A stretch of 50,492 bases of DNA from an uncultured Sphingorhabdus sp. (GCF_937872355.1 NZ_CALMSV010000033.1:1-50492); one strand, 5' to 3'. Positions 23,687 to 33,777 are shown, numbered from the stretch's first letter. A program made the numbers and translations. The notes: generated by a model not told the origin, from the sequence alone.

Positions 23687-24612
23687 AGACGCTCGTTTAT
23701 GTCGAACATGACAATGCCTCGATGAAGGATGCGACGTTGGCCGTCGTGACTGCCGCTTCGCAGCTTGGCGAAGTGCACGCTCTGGTTGCCGGCCACAATT
23801 GTGGTGCGGTTGCCGATGCGGCTGCCAAGGTTGCAGGCGTTTCCAAGGTGCATGTCGCCGATAACGCCGCTTATGCCAACCAGCTCGCTGAAAATGTCGC
23901 ACCGCTGGTTGCCGAATTGATGGGCCATCATGATGCGGTGCTGTTCCCCGCGACCGCACATGGCAAGAACATCGCTCCGCGCGTCGCTGCCCAGCTCGAC
24001 GTGATGCAGATCAGCGATATCCTCTCGGTTGAAAGTGCCGATACCTTCACCCGCCCGATCTATGCCGGTAACGCTATCGCAACCGTGCAGTCCTCGGACG
24101 CGAAGAAGGTGATTACCGTTCGCGGTACCGCCTTTGCCAAGGCTGAAGCTAGCGGCGGCAGCGCGGCGGTCGAAGCCGTTTCGGGCCCCGGTGATGCCGG
24201 CACCTCCAGCTTCGTTGGCGCCGAAATCGTCAAGCTGGAACGCCCCGAACTGACCAGCGCGAAGATCATCGTTTCGGGCGGTCGCGCGCTCAAGGACGGG
24301 CCGACTTTCGAAGCGACCATCTTCCCGCTTGCTGACAAGCTGGGCGCCGCTGTCGGAGCGTCGCGCGCTGCGGTCGATGCGGGCTATGTCCCCAACGACT
24401 ATCAGGTCGGCCAGACCGGCAAGATCGTCGCCCCCGAAGTCTATATCGCTGTCGGCATTTCCGGCGCGATCCAGCACTTGGCTGGCATGAAGGACTCAAA
24501 AACCATCATCGCCATCAACAAGGACGAAGACGCCCCGATCTTCCAGGTCGCGGACATCGGCCTTGTCGGCGATCTTTTCAATGTGGTACCGGAACTTACG
24601 AGCAAGCTCTGA
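23683..24612 (+). CDS. etfA: Electron transfer flavoprotein, alpha subunit
   Basis: The FAD-carrying subunit of ETF, 309 residues. The C-terminal FAD-binding half shows [20 protein letters not shown], then [19 protein letters not shown] and [16 protein letters not shown], all standard. It is translationally coupled to etfB (ATGA overlap). An enoyl-CoA hydratase lies two genes downstream, consistent with acyl-CoA oxidation. Confidence 0.98.
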   Translation: MKTLVYVEHDNASMKDATLAVVTAASQLGEVHALVAGHNCGAVADAAAKVAGVSKVHVADNAAYANQLAENVAPLVAELMGHHDAVLFPATAHGKNIAPRVAAQLDVMQISDILSVESADTFTRPIYAGNAIATVQSSDAKKVITVRGTAFAKAEASGGSAAVEAVSGPGDAGTSSFVGAEIVKLERPELTSAKIIVSGGRALKDGPTFEATIFPLADKLGAAVGASRAAVDAGYVPNDYQVGQTGKIVAPEVYIAVGISGAIQHLAGMKDSKTIIAINKDEDAPIFQVADIGLVGDLFNVVPELTSKL

Positions 24613-24624
24613 GGGAACACATAT

Positions 24625-25962
24625 ATGGCGAGCCGATCAGGAACATCAGGGTCGGACAGCGCAACCAATCATGCCGGGGCTGAACGCTCCGGCATTTTTG
24701 TTGACCTTTCCGCGCAAAAACGAACAGATGAAAGTCGCGCACTGACGCTGGCGGGCGTTGCCCGCGATGCCCGGCTCGACCGACAGTTTCTGATCCTGAT
24801 CGCGCTGGCATCGGCAATTGCTACGCTTGGCTTGCTGCAAAGTTCGACAGCTGTGGTCATTGGCGCCATGCTGGTTTCGCCGCTGATGGGGCCAATCATG
24901 GGGGTCGGATTTGGCGTTGCTACCATCGATCTTGGGCTCATCCGAAGGTCGCTGGTTACGCTTGCCGCTGGTATGGCGTTGGCGGTGTTGGTGGCGATGT
25001 TTATCATCCTGATTTCACCTATTCAGGATGTAACCCCTGAATTGCGGGCTCGCACACAGCCGACATTGATGGATCTGGGCGTGGCAGTCGTTGGCGGTAT
25101 AGCTGGGGCTATCGCCATCATTCGCAATATGAGTGGTGTCATGGTCGGCGTGGCGATTGCCACCGCGCTGGTACCGCCGTTGGCAACGGTTGGCTTCGGC
25201 ATCGTTACCGGTCGGGCCGATTTTGCCACTGGTGCCGCCTTGCTGTTCCTGACCAATACGCTCGCCATTGCCTTTGCGGCAACGATTGTCGCCCGCATCA
25301 ACCGTTTCGGGCCATCGCTGACCCCGCAACATACGGCAGTGCAACTGGTTGGCATCATTGCCACTCTGGGCGTGCTGTCGATTCCATTGGCGATCTCGCT
25401 CGACAATATTGGTCGCGAGGTGCGGGCTCGGGCGATCGTCCAATCCGAACTGGCGGGGCTGTTGCAGCCGCGCGATCGGATAGAAAATCTCAACGTGAGC
25501 ATCGCCGGTGACGATGTTTCGGTTGAAGGTGTGGTGCTGGTGGACAAATTCACACCATCCCTTGGTGACAAGCTCGCCAAGACGAGTGGACAGCGCCTTG
25601 GTCGCGAAGTGCTTGTCGATCTGGCGCAGGTGAAACGACAGACGAATGCGGCGGAAGAGTCGCAGGATCGGCTCAATAGGCGCATCAGCGCGCTTGAACA
25701 ACGTGATGCCGAGGTCGAGGCAATCCTCTCCAGTTTGACCGTCGGAGGTCTGATTGAACGTGATAGCATTCTGTTCGATGCGCAGGCGCGGCGTGCCATC
25801 ATCAACCGCGATCGCGGTGCAGAAGCTGGCGAAGTGGCTGCCGCGAAGGACCGCATCGTGACTGAGGCACAATCACGTTTCCCGGGCTGGCTGTTGCAAA
25901 GCGCCAATCTTGAAGGTGCGACTAGCGCCAGCGAGGCAGCGCCTGAAGTGAACAATGAATGA
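24625..25962 (+). CDS. DUF389 multi-pass membrane protein
   Basis: A 445-residue protein of the DUF389 family. Six or so membrane helices occupy about residues 50-270, with the family signature [20 protein letters not shown]. The C-terminal cytosolic part (about 275-445) is hydrophilic and likely helical ([20 protein letters not shown]). No biochemical role is established for the family. It starts 12 bases after etfA and is probably cotranscribed. Its end overlaps the ribosome-binding region of the enoyl-CoA hydratase. Confidence 0.9.
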   Translation: MASRSGTSGSDSATNHAGAERSGIFVDLSAQKRTDESRALTLAGVARDARLDRQFLILIALASAIATLGLLQSSTAVVIGAMLVSPLMGPIMGVGFGVATIDLGLIRRSLVTLAAGMALAVLVAMFIILISPIQDVTPELRARTQPTLMDLGVAVVGGIAGAIAIIRNMSGVMVGVAIATALVPPLATVGFGIVTGRADFATGAALLFLTNTLAIAFAATIVARINRFGPSLTPQHTAVQLVGIIATLGVLSIPLAISLDNIGREVRARAIVQSELAGLLQPRDRIENLNVSIAGDDVSVEGVVLVDKFTPSLGDKLAKTSGQRLGREVLVDLAQVKRQTNAAEESQDRLNRRISALEQRDAEVEAILSSLTVGGLIERDSILFDAQARRAIINRDRGAEAGEVAAAKDRIVTEAQSRFPGWLLQSANLEGATSASEAAPEVNNE

Positions 25963-25972
25963 GGAGCGTCGA

Positions 25973-26752
25973 ATGGCACCGGTTTTAACCGAAATCGAAG
26001 ATGGCATTGCCGTCGTAACCCTCAATCGCCCGGAGGCGATGAATGCCCTGTCGCGGGCGTTGCGGGCAGAACTGGCCAAGGCGATGCGGGCGGTTGATGC
26101 TGATGACAGCGTGCGTTGCGTCATCCTGACCGGGGCAGGCGAGCGCGCCTTTACCGCTGGGCTGGATCTCAAGGAACTGGGCGCGGACACCAGCAATCTG
26201 GGCGCGGCCAATGCCGAGAGTGCCGACGAAAATCCCGTGAAGGCGATCGAGATTTGTCGCAAGCCGGTGATCGGTGCCATCAACGGCGTCGCCATCACGG
26301 GCGGGTTCGAGGTCGCAATTGCCTGCGACATCTTGATAGCCTCCACCAACGCCCGCTTTGCCGATACCCATGCCCGGGTCGGGATCATGCCCGGCTGGGG
26401 CCTGTCGCAAAAACTGTCGCGCACCATCGGCATATCGCGCGCGAAGCAATTGTCGTTCAGCGGCAACTTCCTTGATGCCGAAACCGCCGCTGACTGGGGC
26501 TTGGTCAATTTTGTCGTGCCTGCAAATGAACTGATGACCCATGCAAAGGCACTCGCCCGCGATATCGCATCGGTCGATCCGGTGATGGTGCAAACCTATA
26601 AGCGCATCATCGACGATGGCTATGCGCTGCCCTTTGGCGAGGCAATGGCGCACGAAGCGCGCGTATCGACCGCCGCCAACGGCCGTGTCAGTGCGGAGGA
26701 AGTCGAGGCTCGCCGCATGGCCGTGATCGAGCGCGGACGAACGCAGGGTTAA
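25973..26752 (+). CDS. Enoyl-CoA hydratase/isomerase family protein
   Basis: Crotonase-fold enzyme of 259 residues, likely hydrating an enoyl-CoA in fatty-acid or amino-acid breakdown. Landmarks: VVTLNRPEAMNALS, the oxyanion loop AFTAGLDLKELG, AINGVAITGGFEVAIACDI and FADTHARVGIMPGWGLSQKL, where the glutamates usual in true hydratases are not both evident, so the precise reaction is uncertain. ATG 25973 has GAGGAG six bases upstream, better than the ATG at 25955 inside the previous gene. With etfBA it forms a likely beta-oxidation-related unit. Its end overlaps the convergent NfrA-like gene by four bases. Confidence 0.92.
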   Translation: MAPVLTEIEDGIAVVTLNRPEAMNALSRALRAELAKAMRAVDADDSVRCVILTGAGERAFTAGLDLKELGADTSNLGAANAESADENPVKAIEICRKPVIGAINGVAITGGFEVAIACDILIASTNARFADTHARVGIMPGWGLSQKLSRTIGISRAKQLSFSGNFLDAETAADWGLVNFVVPANELMTHAKALARDIASVDPVMVQTYKRIIDDGYALPFGEAMAHEARVSTAANGRVSAEEVEARRMAVIERGRTQG

Positions 26753-27813
26753 AAGTCTGTCGCGACGGTCAAGGCCAGGCCATCGACCGGGGCCGCATTA
26801 CCGACCACGCGTTTCCGCCAATCGAGTTGCAAAGTGAAGTCGGCGAAACGGTTGTCGACTTGAGCAGACAATGTCGGCCCGATATCGCCGCGATAGGCGC
26901 CTTTTTGGCCGCCCACCCAAACCCCGCCCCCTATCCGGATCGGGATGCCAAGCGGTTTGGCCAGCGGATGCTGTACGCGCGCTTGAGCATCGACAAACGG
27001 GCTGGATATGCCGCCCAGCGAATAGCCCGCTTGCCCATAGGCATCGAGTGTCAACTTCCCAACCAGCGGAGCCGTATCCACTCCACCCGCTACATAGGCC
27101 GCAAAACCGTCTTTCCCGTAGAAACGGAAACGGCGCTCGACTGAAAGCGATACCGGCCATTTCCTGACAGGCTGCCACCTGGCTCCGACGGCAACTTCCT
27201 GTTGCTGTCCGTCCGGCGTGCCCGAAGCGCGCACCAGCAATGCCGGACCTTTGCCAGCACTACCCAGCGGGTCCCAGGTCGCAATCGCGCCATATTGGCT
27301 GCCGCCATATTGTGCTTGAGGTGCTAGCGCCGCGCCAGCACTGCCCTGCCGCCAGAAATTATAGCTGTAAAACTCTAGTCGCCGTTGTTTGGGCAAAGCG
27401 GCGTTGGGTTGAGCCTTTGCCTGCGCCCGCGTAGTAGCCGGAAGGGCAGTAAACTGAAACGATTCTGTTTCCGTTACACTGGTGTAGGGCGCCGGCCTAT
27501 GGGCAAGTGCTAGGGCAGGATCTGCCCTGCCAGCAGAAAAAGCAGGCCGCGCCTGCCGATGCATCCCGGCATATAGAAAGCGGGGCCGCATTGGCAGATA
27601 TTGAGGTGCGGCTGTTGGATAGTGCGGAACCGGCATTGGGCAGGCGATGCCAACCGATGCCAGCCCTGCTCCTGCCGTTCGCGTCTCTGCGGGCAGGGCA
27701 GGCTCCGCAATCGATGCGGGAGGCGATGCAGACAGGCTGATACTGCGACCGACAATCCAGCCTGCGATGAGCAGACCGGGATAGATAAGGGCACGCCCCT
27801 TGAAACCCGGCAT
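26749..27813 (-). CDS. NfrA C-terminal-like outer-membrane beta-barrel protein
   Basis: A 354-residue exported protein. An N-terminal hydrophobic segment (about 8-30) and a Pro/Ala-rich linker are followed by a C-terminal domain (about 145-354) of alternating amphipathic strands that ends in Phe (LTVATDF), the hallmark of an outer-membrane barrel. Segments such as YSYNFWRQGSAG, GGSQYGA and RWQPVRKWPVSLSVERRFRF resemble the NfrA C-terminal domain family. E. coli NfrA is the phage N4 receptor and works with the glycosyltransferase NfrB. The N-terminal repeats of full NfrA are absent here. ATG 27813 with AAAGGA is preferred to 27879. An NfrB-like gene lies at 44455. Confidence 0.65.
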   Translation of the reverse strand: MPGFKGRALIYPGLLIAGWIVGRSISLSASPPASIAEPALPAETRTAGAGLASVGIACPMPVPHYPTAAPQYLPMRPRFLYAGMHRQARPAFSAGRADPALALAHRPAPYTSVTETESFQFTALPATTRAQAKAQPNAALPKQRRLEFYSYNFWRQGSAGAALAPQAQYGGSQYGAIATWDPLGSAGKGPALLVRASGTPDGQQQEVAVGARWQPVRKWPVSLSVERRFRFYGKDGFAAYVAGGVDTAPLVGKLTLDAYGQAGYSLGGISSPFVDAQARVQHPLAKPLGIPIRIGGGVWVGGQKGAYRGDIGPTLSAQVDNRFADFTLQLDWRKRVVGNAAPVDGLALTVATDF

Positions 27814-27875
27814 GGCGGGGGTCCTTTCAAGATGAATGGGGACTGTTCCGTGAACGGAGGCTGGAAGTTGGCGTT

Positions 27876-28292
27876 TCAACCCATCGCTTCAGAGGGTCTT
27901 CGCTGGCTTTGTACCGATGCAAAGAGGATCAATAGCAGCGTCGGGTAAGACAGATACATTGTCATCAGCGCATAGGGGGCAGGCAATATGTCTTCGAAAA
28001 GTGCCCTTTGTATGTGCACCAAAACTGCAACCAGCTGCCAGCCGGTGACCCAATAGGGCCAGTAGCGACGGCTTTTGATCGCCAGCCACCAGAAACTGGC
28101 AAGGACCAGCAGGTCGATGACAAAAAGCTGGACGATCAGTCCGCTCCAGTTTGCGTTGAGTGCGGTGAGTGTCGACGCGAGCGAACCCGCCAACGCCGTC
28201 ACCGCACCCCAACGCTCGCTCTGTGACCCTCTCCAGAATGCCACGGTTACGGTGGTGACAAGGACGATGTAATAAAGAAGTTTGTGATCCAT
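27876..28292 (-). CDS. Four-helix membrane protein, copy A
   Basis: A 138-residue protein with about four membrane helices and little else. Residues 59-90 hold a conserved block with the pattern ID-L---FWWLA-KS--YWP-W-TGW-L, a helix ending in a Trp/Pro/Gly-rich turn, followed by His93. The protein at 45982 is a paralogue (16 of 32 identical in this block by eye). It lies between the NfrA-like gene and a small helical gene, in the same direction as the tethered LuxR gene at 28764. Family not recognised; a partner or signal-input role for the tethered regulator is inference. Confidence 0.75.
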   Translation of the reverse strand: MDHKLLYYIVLVTTVTVAFWRGSQSERWGAVTALAGSLASTLTALNANWSGLIVQLFVIDLLVLASFWWLAIKSRRYWPYWVTGWQLVAVLVHIQRALFEDILPAPYALMTMYLSYPTLLLILFASVQSQRRPSEAMG

Positions 28293-28319
28293 CGTCCTTA
28301 CCGCTCCGCTCTCTGCGCT

Positions 28320-28706
28320 TCAGGCGGCTACGCCTTCGGTTAATCCCGCTGGCGATTCTGATCCATTCTGATTGAACGGCAACGGCACATTATGGCTGCC
28401 GCTTGGCGGCTTGTTCAAGCCGGCACCGAACATGCGCGCACCAAGGCCGACCTGCTTTTGCGTTTCGCCCAGCGCCTGATGCGCCTCGGTCATCATCTGG
28501 CGGACCTGACCTGCCGCCGCCACTGCCTGCGTCACCTTTGCGACAGCCTCCTGTCCGACGATCGCAGACATGTTGGTATCAATTCGCGCAATCGGTAGCG
28601 TTGCTGCCAGCTGGGCAATTTTGACAATAGCCTGATCGATGGCGTGTTCGGCATCATGCAATTCGGCTGCAATGCGCTCTGCAGCAACTAAGCGTTCTTT
28701 GAGCAT
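28320..28706 (-). CDS. Small helical protein of unknown function
   Basis: A 128-residue soluble protein. The first 95 residues are strongly helical with heptad character (MLKERLVAAERIAAELHDAE, later VGQEAVAKVTQAVAAAGQV), and the tail is Gly/Pro/Asn-rich and likely disordered. No signal peptide, no membrane helix, no cysteine. It sits 27 bases upstream of the four-helix gene and 57 bases after the tethered LuxR gene, so it is probably cotranscribed with both. Module B at 45982-47027 has no counterpart. Not recognised. Confidence 0.72.
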   Translation of the reverse strand: MLKERLVAAERIAAELHDAEHAIDQAIVKIAQLAATLPIARIDTNMSAIVGQEAVAKVTQAVAAAGQVRQMMTEAHQALGETQKQVGLGARMFGAGLNKPPSGSHNVPLPFNQNGSESPAGLTEGVAA

Positions 28707-28763
28707 TTCCTATTCCCTGTCGGTCTTTATGCCACCTAGCAGGCGGCGAAATTGTTGACCCGG

Positions 28764-29240
28764 TCAAGTAAGCATGGCCCCCAGACCGAGAAGGACGGCG
28801 TAGAGCGCGGCAAATGCCATGATCGTGCAGAAGGCGATCAGTATCGGCCATAAAATCCGTTCTCTCAGGCCATGTGTGTTGATTGGCCTGGCCCTGGTCG
28901 GAAAGGGGTAGCCGATGCTGAGCGCAACTAACTCGACCCTTCCGGCCGGGGCAGCCTGCTCATCGGCTGCAATTCTGCCCTCTACCAGCTCCGAAGACTG
29001 ATATATCAAAGGTTGATATGTCGTAGGCTGTACTTCTCCCGCCACCAGCCGGGCCGCTTCGATTCGCGAATTCACACCGAGGATGCGGATCGCCCGCCGC
29101 AAGCGCTCGTCGACGGTATGTGGCGACACGCCCATGATTCGGGCAATTTCCTTGGAACTTCGATGCGCGTAAACATGCTGCAAGGTTTCCACCTGCGCAG
29201 CCGATAGTTTCTCTATGCCAAGACCGCTGATTTCGCCCAC
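28764..29240 (-). CDS. Membrane-tethered LuxR-type DNA-binding protein, copy A
   Basis: A 158-residue protein with a LuxR/GerE helix-turn-helix at the very N-terminus (about 12-68, SSKEIARIMGVSPHTVDERL), a 60-residue linker, and a single C-terminal membrane helix (129-154) ending almost at the C-terminus. It has no sensor or receiver domain; the tail-anchored layout means any signal must come through the membrane helix or a partner. It is the first gene of the unit that continues with the small helical protein, four-helix protein and NfrA-like barrel, so it likely regulates them. Its paralogue is at 46569. Confidence 0.85.
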   Translation of the reverse strand: MGEISGLGIEKLSAAQVETLQHVYAHRSSKEIARIMGVSPHTVDERLRRAIRILGVNSRIEAARLVAGEVQPTTYQPLIYQSSELVEGRIAADEQAAPAGRVELVALSIGYPFPTRARPINTHGLRERILWPILIAFCTIMAFAALYAVLLGLGAMLT

Positions 29241-29347
29241 AGATCTAAAATAGCGTAAATCCTATCCGGCCTGCCATATAATTATGGTTAGAATCCAATT
29301 GCCGCGCGGCAGTTGCCGAAATCCTGCTTTTGCGCCATATTGGCTCC

Positions 29348-29551
29348 ATGTTGATGATGAACCGCAATAAACAGGCCAAATTGCATTATATGGCCAACGG
29401 ATTTCGTATGTTGTCGAGCGGAGACCATGTGGTCTGTGCCGTCACGGGCGAAACGATTTCGCTTGATGAGTTGCGTTATTGGAGCGTCTCCCGGCAGGAG
29501 CCTTATGCCAGTGCGGAAATTTCCGTGAAAGCGGCGCTCGCACAGCGATAA
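29348..29551 (+). CDS. DUF2093 protein
   Basis: A 67-residue protein matching the short alphaproteobacterial DUF2093 family: KLHYMANGFRMLSSGDHVVC, AVTGETISLDELRYWSV and RQEPYASAE cover nearly the whole family length. Two cysteine-free turns flank a single conserved Cys in HVVCAVTG. Function unknown. Several close in-frame starts exist (29330 TTG, 29348, 29354, 29357), none with a clear ribosome-binding site. It lies eight bases before the M23 peptidase gene. In relatives this gene often sits near xseA, which is 13 kb away here. Confidence 0.85.
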   Translation: MLMMNRNKQAKLHYMANGFRMLSSGDHVVCAVTGETISLDELRYWSVSRQEPYASAEISVKAALAQR

Positions 29552-29558
29552 GTGTTCG

Positions 29559-30467
29559 ATGAACCTCGCTCGCTCGTCAGTTTCGCTGCTTGCCTTTGCC
29601 GCGCTCATGACGTGCACGGCAATACCACCACAGGCGGCCGCGCCTTTGCCAAGCCCGCCAACGCCGGTTGCCGCTGCAACCGAAAATCAAACGCCGGTCG
29701 CAAGTAATCGCGAACGATTCTGGCTCGCACGCGAACCTGTGCAGGGTTCCGTTAGTGTGGCGCGGGCACCGTCTGGAGCCAAAAGCATTTTGTTCAATGG
29801 AAAGCAGATACCGCTGACAGCGGATGGCTTTTTCATCATCGGCTTTGACCGCGATTCTGAAAACAGTGCAAGTCTGGTGGCCACTTTGGCGGACGGACGG
29901 CATGTCGAGCAATATTTGCCCGTCAAACCCGGTAACTGGCAAATTCAGCATGTGAACGCCAATCGGCTGGGCGGCGCCAAAACCACTGCCGAATTTCAGG
30001 CAAGGCGGGGGCCTGAACTCGCGCGAATCAATGCCGCACGCGCAAGGGCTGTGGAGAGCGATGGCTGGCGGCAGGATTTCGTCTGGCCATTACGGGGCCG
30101 GATATCGGGGCGTTTCGGAGCGCAGCGAATCTACAATGGCAGCCCTGGCAGCTATCACAGCGGCCTCGATATCGCGATGCCTGCCGGCACGCCATTTGTC
30201 GCACCTGCCGATGGTGTCGTCGTGCTGGCAGCAAAAGATGCCTTTACGCTGGAGGGGCATTTGCTGATGATCGATCATGGAATGGGCCTGAACAGCGCTT
30301 TTCTGCATTGTTCCGAGTTGTTGGTCGAAGAGGGTCAGCATGTCCGCCAGGGGCAGGTAATCGGCAAAGTTGGCGCGACGGGTAGAGCGAGTGGCCCGCA
30401 TTTGCATTGGGGTATGAAGTGGAACGCTGCCCGGGTCGATCCTTTGAACTTGCTAACAAATATTTAA
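29559..30467 (+). CDS. M23 (LytM) family peptidase
   Basis: Exported zinc endopeptidase-like protein of 302 residues. It has a signal peptide (residues 1-27), an N-terminal domain probably for binding or control, and a C-terminal M23 domain (about 180-302). The zinc motifs are intact: HSGLD (His and Asp), and HLHWG near the end, with GRISGRFGAQR at the domain start. It should cut cross-links in peptidoglycan or regulate amidases in the periplasm. It follows the DUF2093 gene closely. Confidence 0.93.
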   Translation: MNLARSSVSLLAFAALMTCTAIPPQAAAPLPSPPTPVAAATENQTPVASNRERFWLAREPVQGSVSVARAPSGAKSILFNGKQIPLTADGFFIIGFDRDSENSASLVATLADGRHVEQYLPVKPGNWQIQHVNANRLGGAKTTAEFQARRGPELARINAARARAVESDGWRQDFVWPLRGRISGRFGAQRIYNGSPGSYHSGLDIAMPAGTPFVAPADGVVVLAAKDAFTLEGHLLMIDHGMGLNSAFLHCSELLVEEGQHVRQGQVIGKVGATGRASGPHLHWGMKWNAARVDPLNLLTNI

Positions 30468-30712
30468 TCGCATCGCGCCCGTTTGCCAATCTGTTGCAGA
30501 ATAGTGACAGCCACCCACAAAACTAAGTGTTCTTGCGACATTTTCTTTGCCCTGCCCGACGTTTTGTTCCAACACCTTCGGCAATCTGGTGTTTTGCGTG
30601 GGTGAGGTGCGTCCTCTTTCCGTGCAGGCCAACAGAGAAGTCGAAACCGGCACGGTCGGCTCTTCAAATGGGAGGGGAGGCCAATGCCAATTCAGATTAA
30701 GGGGCTGGAAAC

Positions 30713-33700
30713 GTGAAAAACACACGTATTAGCAAATTCAAATATGCGACCGCGCCGCTTGCGCTCGGTCTCGCGCTGATTTCAGCGCCGTCATTCGCTC
30801 AATCTGCTGACGATGAAGCGGTTGCTGCCGAAGAATCGGAAGAAGATGAAACGATCATTGTGACTGGATCGATTCTGCGCCGTACCAGTGCTGAGTCTCC
30901 GTCACCCGTTACCGTTCTGTCTGCAGAAACCTTGGATGAGCGCGGCATCAACACTGCTGCCGATGCGGTCCAGCGCTTGACCGCGAACAACGCGGGTGCG
31001 ATTACACAGGGCTGGAACACTGGCTTCAACTTCGCCAGCGGCGCCAACGCTCCTGCGCTTCGCGGTTTGACTGTCCAATCGACACTCTCGATCGCTGATG
31101 GCCTTCGTATTGCGCCCTATCCGCTTGCCGACGATGGTCAGCGTAACTTCGTTGACCTTAACACGATCCCCGATGCGATTATTGAACGTATCGAAGTTCT
31201 TCGTGACGGTGCGTCGTCCACATATGGTGCGGACGCAATTGCAGGCGTTATCAACGTCATTACCAAGAAAGAAGTTCAAGGCCTTCACCTGAATGCATCA
31301 GCCGGCATATCGCAGCGTGGCGATGCTGGCGAACAGCGCTTTGATGCCACTTGGGGCTATGGCAGCCTCGACGATCAAGGCTTCAATTTCTATGTGAGCG
31401 CCGAATATCAGCGTCAGGACGAACTCTGGGCACGCGACCGTGGCTATCCGTTCAACAGTTCTGACCTTAGCAACATCTGCGGCGACACTGGCAGCTGTAT
31501 GCAAAATCTCAACTGGAACGGCTTCACGCCTGAGCTAGGCAACATTCCTGCTGCCTTTAACGGTCTCATCAGCGTTCCTGGCGTTGCCCTTGTTCGTCCC
31601 GTGACGGTTGCCGGCGCAGTTAGCGGTGCCGGGCAGTTCTCGTTCCTGAACCCTGCGGCCGGCTGCCGTGGTTATTCGTCTTACACGCTTCCTGCAGGCG
31701 TGTCCGCAACGGCACCATCGACGGTCTGCGAAGTTGACTTCCAGAACGACTACATCATGCTGCAGCCGGAAATCGAACGTAAAGGCCTGTCAGGTCGCGT
31801 GACTTTCAACATCGGCGATAGCGCGCAAGTCTATGCGATGGTGAACTATTACAACACCCAGAGCCATGCCTCGTTCACACCACTTGGTTTTAACGGCACA
31901 CCGACGGCTCCGAACAACGGCGCAGGCGCGTACAACGCCATCGCGCCCGTTTACATCTGCTCAACCGGCGTCGGCACCCGTAATGGTGTGGGTACCGGAT
32001 GCGATGCAACCAATGGTACGCTGAACCCCTACAACCCCTTTGCAGCGCTCGGTCAGACCGCGCAGATTTTTGTGCGTTCAACTCGTCCGCGTACGGTTGA
32101 CACAAACTCGCAGACGCTCCGCGGCGTTCTCGGGGTTGACGGAAGCTTTGGTGATAGCTGGCGCTATTCGGCCAATTTCACCGCTTCGGAAGTTCGCCTG
32201 AAGCGCACGCAAGCCAACTATATGATTCCGCAGCGAATCATGGATGCACTTGCGCGCGGCACGTTCAATTTCATGGACCTCGACGCAAACTCGGAAGCTG
32301 CTTGGGACTTTATCGCACCCGATAACATCGTCAATTCGACCTCGAAGCTCTGGCAGGCACAAGCCAACCTGTCACGTGACCTGTTCGAACTGCCGGGGGG
32401 CACTGCACAAGCAGCCGTTGGTCTTTCCTATCGTCAGGAATCGATCAATGCACCCAGCGCAAACCCGGGCACGCTCGGCAACCAGTACGAGCGTTACTAT
32501 TCGATCAACTCGGTCGGCACCAAGGGAAGCCGCAACGTCAAGTCGGCTTTCTTTGAAATTGATGCACCGATCCTCGATCAGCTCGAGCTGAACGTTTCTG
32601 GTCGTTTCGACAAATACTCGACGGGCCAGGAAAACTTTTCGCCTAAGGTTGGCGCTAAGTTCACCCCGATCCCTGAAATCGCTATTCGCGGAACTTGGTC
32701 GAAGGGTTTCCGTATCCCCAGCTTCAACGAAGCTTTTGGTCTGCCGACCACCGGTTTCGTGACGCGTCAGGTTAACTGCACCACTTACGCTGCCTATTGC
32801 GCCGCGCACGGCAACAATGCCTATGCGACGGGTCAATATGGATTGGGTCTGACTCAGATCGGCAACCCGGCTCTCGACCCTGAAAAATCGACAGCGTTCA
32901 CTGCCGGTGCGATATTCGAGCCGACCCGCAATATCAATCTGACGGTTGATTTCTGGCGCATCAAGGTAAAGGGCCTGATTTCAGGCGTTACTTCGACCGC
33001 AGCTGCTGAAGCGGCCTATTACTCCAACAACGGAGTCGTGAACATTCCGGGCATCACCGTGATACCTGGACAGCCGGATCCGGCGTTCCCGAACGCACTT
33101 CCGCAGATCGGTTTCATCCAGTCGTCTTACGCCAACCAAGACCGTCAGACGGTTAGCGGTCTGGACTTCGGTGCCAATTTGTCGTTGCCGTTGAGCGAAA
33201 ATATTTCGTTCCGTAGCAGCTTCGACGCTTCGTACCTGATGAAGTATGAACTCACGACTGATGCCGGCGATGTGCTTCGCTATGATGGTACACTCAGCCC
33301 CTGCAACATCACTTCATGTTCGGGTGCTCCCAAGTGGCGTGCAAGCTGGCAAAATTCCGTCGACTTCGGTGATACCACTCTGTCGTTGACGGCTTACTAC
33401 ACCAGCGGATACGACACAGCGTCGATCGACTTCGGTGGCGTAAAGGGCGACTGCCAGGGCAATGCTGACATCGCATCGTCGACCCTCGGCTATGTCGATG
33501 GTACGCCAGTTCTTTGCCGCGCCAAGCCGACCTGGAATGCGGACATGACGTTGACTCACAAACTCAACGACAAGTTCACGATCTACGCCAACGTGTTGAA
33601 CGTCTTCGATATCGATGCGCCGTTCGAACCGTCGGCAGCGTATCACCTCTTCCAGTTCAACCCGGCTTGGGCTGGTCCGAATATCATGGGTCGCTACTTC

Positions 33701-33727
33701 CGCATCGGTGCGAAAGTCACCCTCTGA
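30713..33727 (+). CDS. TonB-dependent outer-membrane receptor
   Basis: A 1004-residue receptor for energised uptake of an unknown large substrate. Signal peptide to about residue 29 (ALISAPSFAQ), then an acidic linker, a plug domain (about 45-185: DETIIVTGSILRRTSAESPS, later IERIEVLRDGASSTYGADAI), and a 22-strand barrel ending in FRIGAKVTL. Several extracellular loops are rich in paired cysteines (CGDTGSC, CNITSC). The start is GTG 30713 with AAGGGG upstream. No uptake partner or enzyme cluster is adjacent. The 245-base gap before it holds the likely promoter but no clear operator. Codon use is pyrimidine-rich, as in highly expressed genes. Confidence 0.95.
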   Translation: MKNTRISKFKYATAPLALGLALISAPSFAQSADDEAVAAEESEEDETIIVTGSILRRTSAESPSPVTVLSAETLDERGINTAADAVQRLTANNAGAITQGWNTGFNFASGANAPALRGLTVQSTLSIADGLRIAPYPLADDGQRNFVDLNTIPDAIIERIEVLRDGASSTYGADAIAGVINVITKKEVQGLHLNASAGISQRGDAGEQRFDATWGYGSLDDQGFNFYVSAEYQRQDELWARDRGYPFNSSDLSNICGDTGSCMQNLNWNGFTPELGNIPAAFNGLISVPGVALVRPVTVAGAVSGAGQFSFLNPAAGCRGYSSYTLPAGVSATAPSTVCEVDFQNDYIMLQPEIERKGLSGRVTFNIGDSAQVYAMVNYYNTQSHASFTPLGFNGTPTAPNNGAGAYNAIAPVYICSTGVGTRNGVGTGCDATNGTLNPYNPFAALGQTAQIFVRSTRPRTVDTNSQTLRGVLGVDGSFGDSWRYSANFTASEVRLKRTQANYMIPQRIMDALARGTFNFMDLDANSEAAWDFIAPDNIVNSTSKLWQAQANLSRDLFELPGGTAQAAVGLSYRQESINAPSANPGTLGNQYERYYSINSVGTKGSRNVKSAFFEIDAPILDQLELNVSGRFDKYSTGQENFSPKVGAKFTPIPEIAIRGTWSKGFRIPSFNEAFGLPTTGFVTRQVNCTTYAAYCAAHGNNAYATGQYGLGLTQIGNPALDPEKSTAFTAGAIFEPTRNINLTVDFWRIKVKGLISGVTSTAAAEAAYYSNNGVVNIPGITVIPGQPDPAFPNALPQIGFIQSSYANQDRQTVSGLDFGANLSLPLSENISFRSSFDASYLMKYELTTDAGDVLRYDGTLSPCNITSCSGAPKWRASWQNSVDFGDTTLSLTAYYTSGYDTASIDFGGVKGDCQGNADIASSTLGYVDGTPVLCRAKPTWNADMTLTHKLNDKFTIYANVLNVFDIDAPFEPSAAYHLFQFNPAWAGPNIMGRYFRIGAKVTL

Positions 33728-33748
33728 CAACTGTCGGAAACAAAAAAG

Positions 33749-33777
33749 AAAGGGCGGCCAATGGCCGCCCTTTTTTT
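33749..33777 (+). terminator. Rho-independent terminator of the TonB-dependent receptor
   Basis: A perfect 11-bp stem AAAGGGCGGCC/GGCCGCCCTTT with a three-base loop runs into seven T. It lies 22 bases after the receptor stop. The A-rich upstream side means it could also act on the opposite strand, for clpB. Confidence 0.93.
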
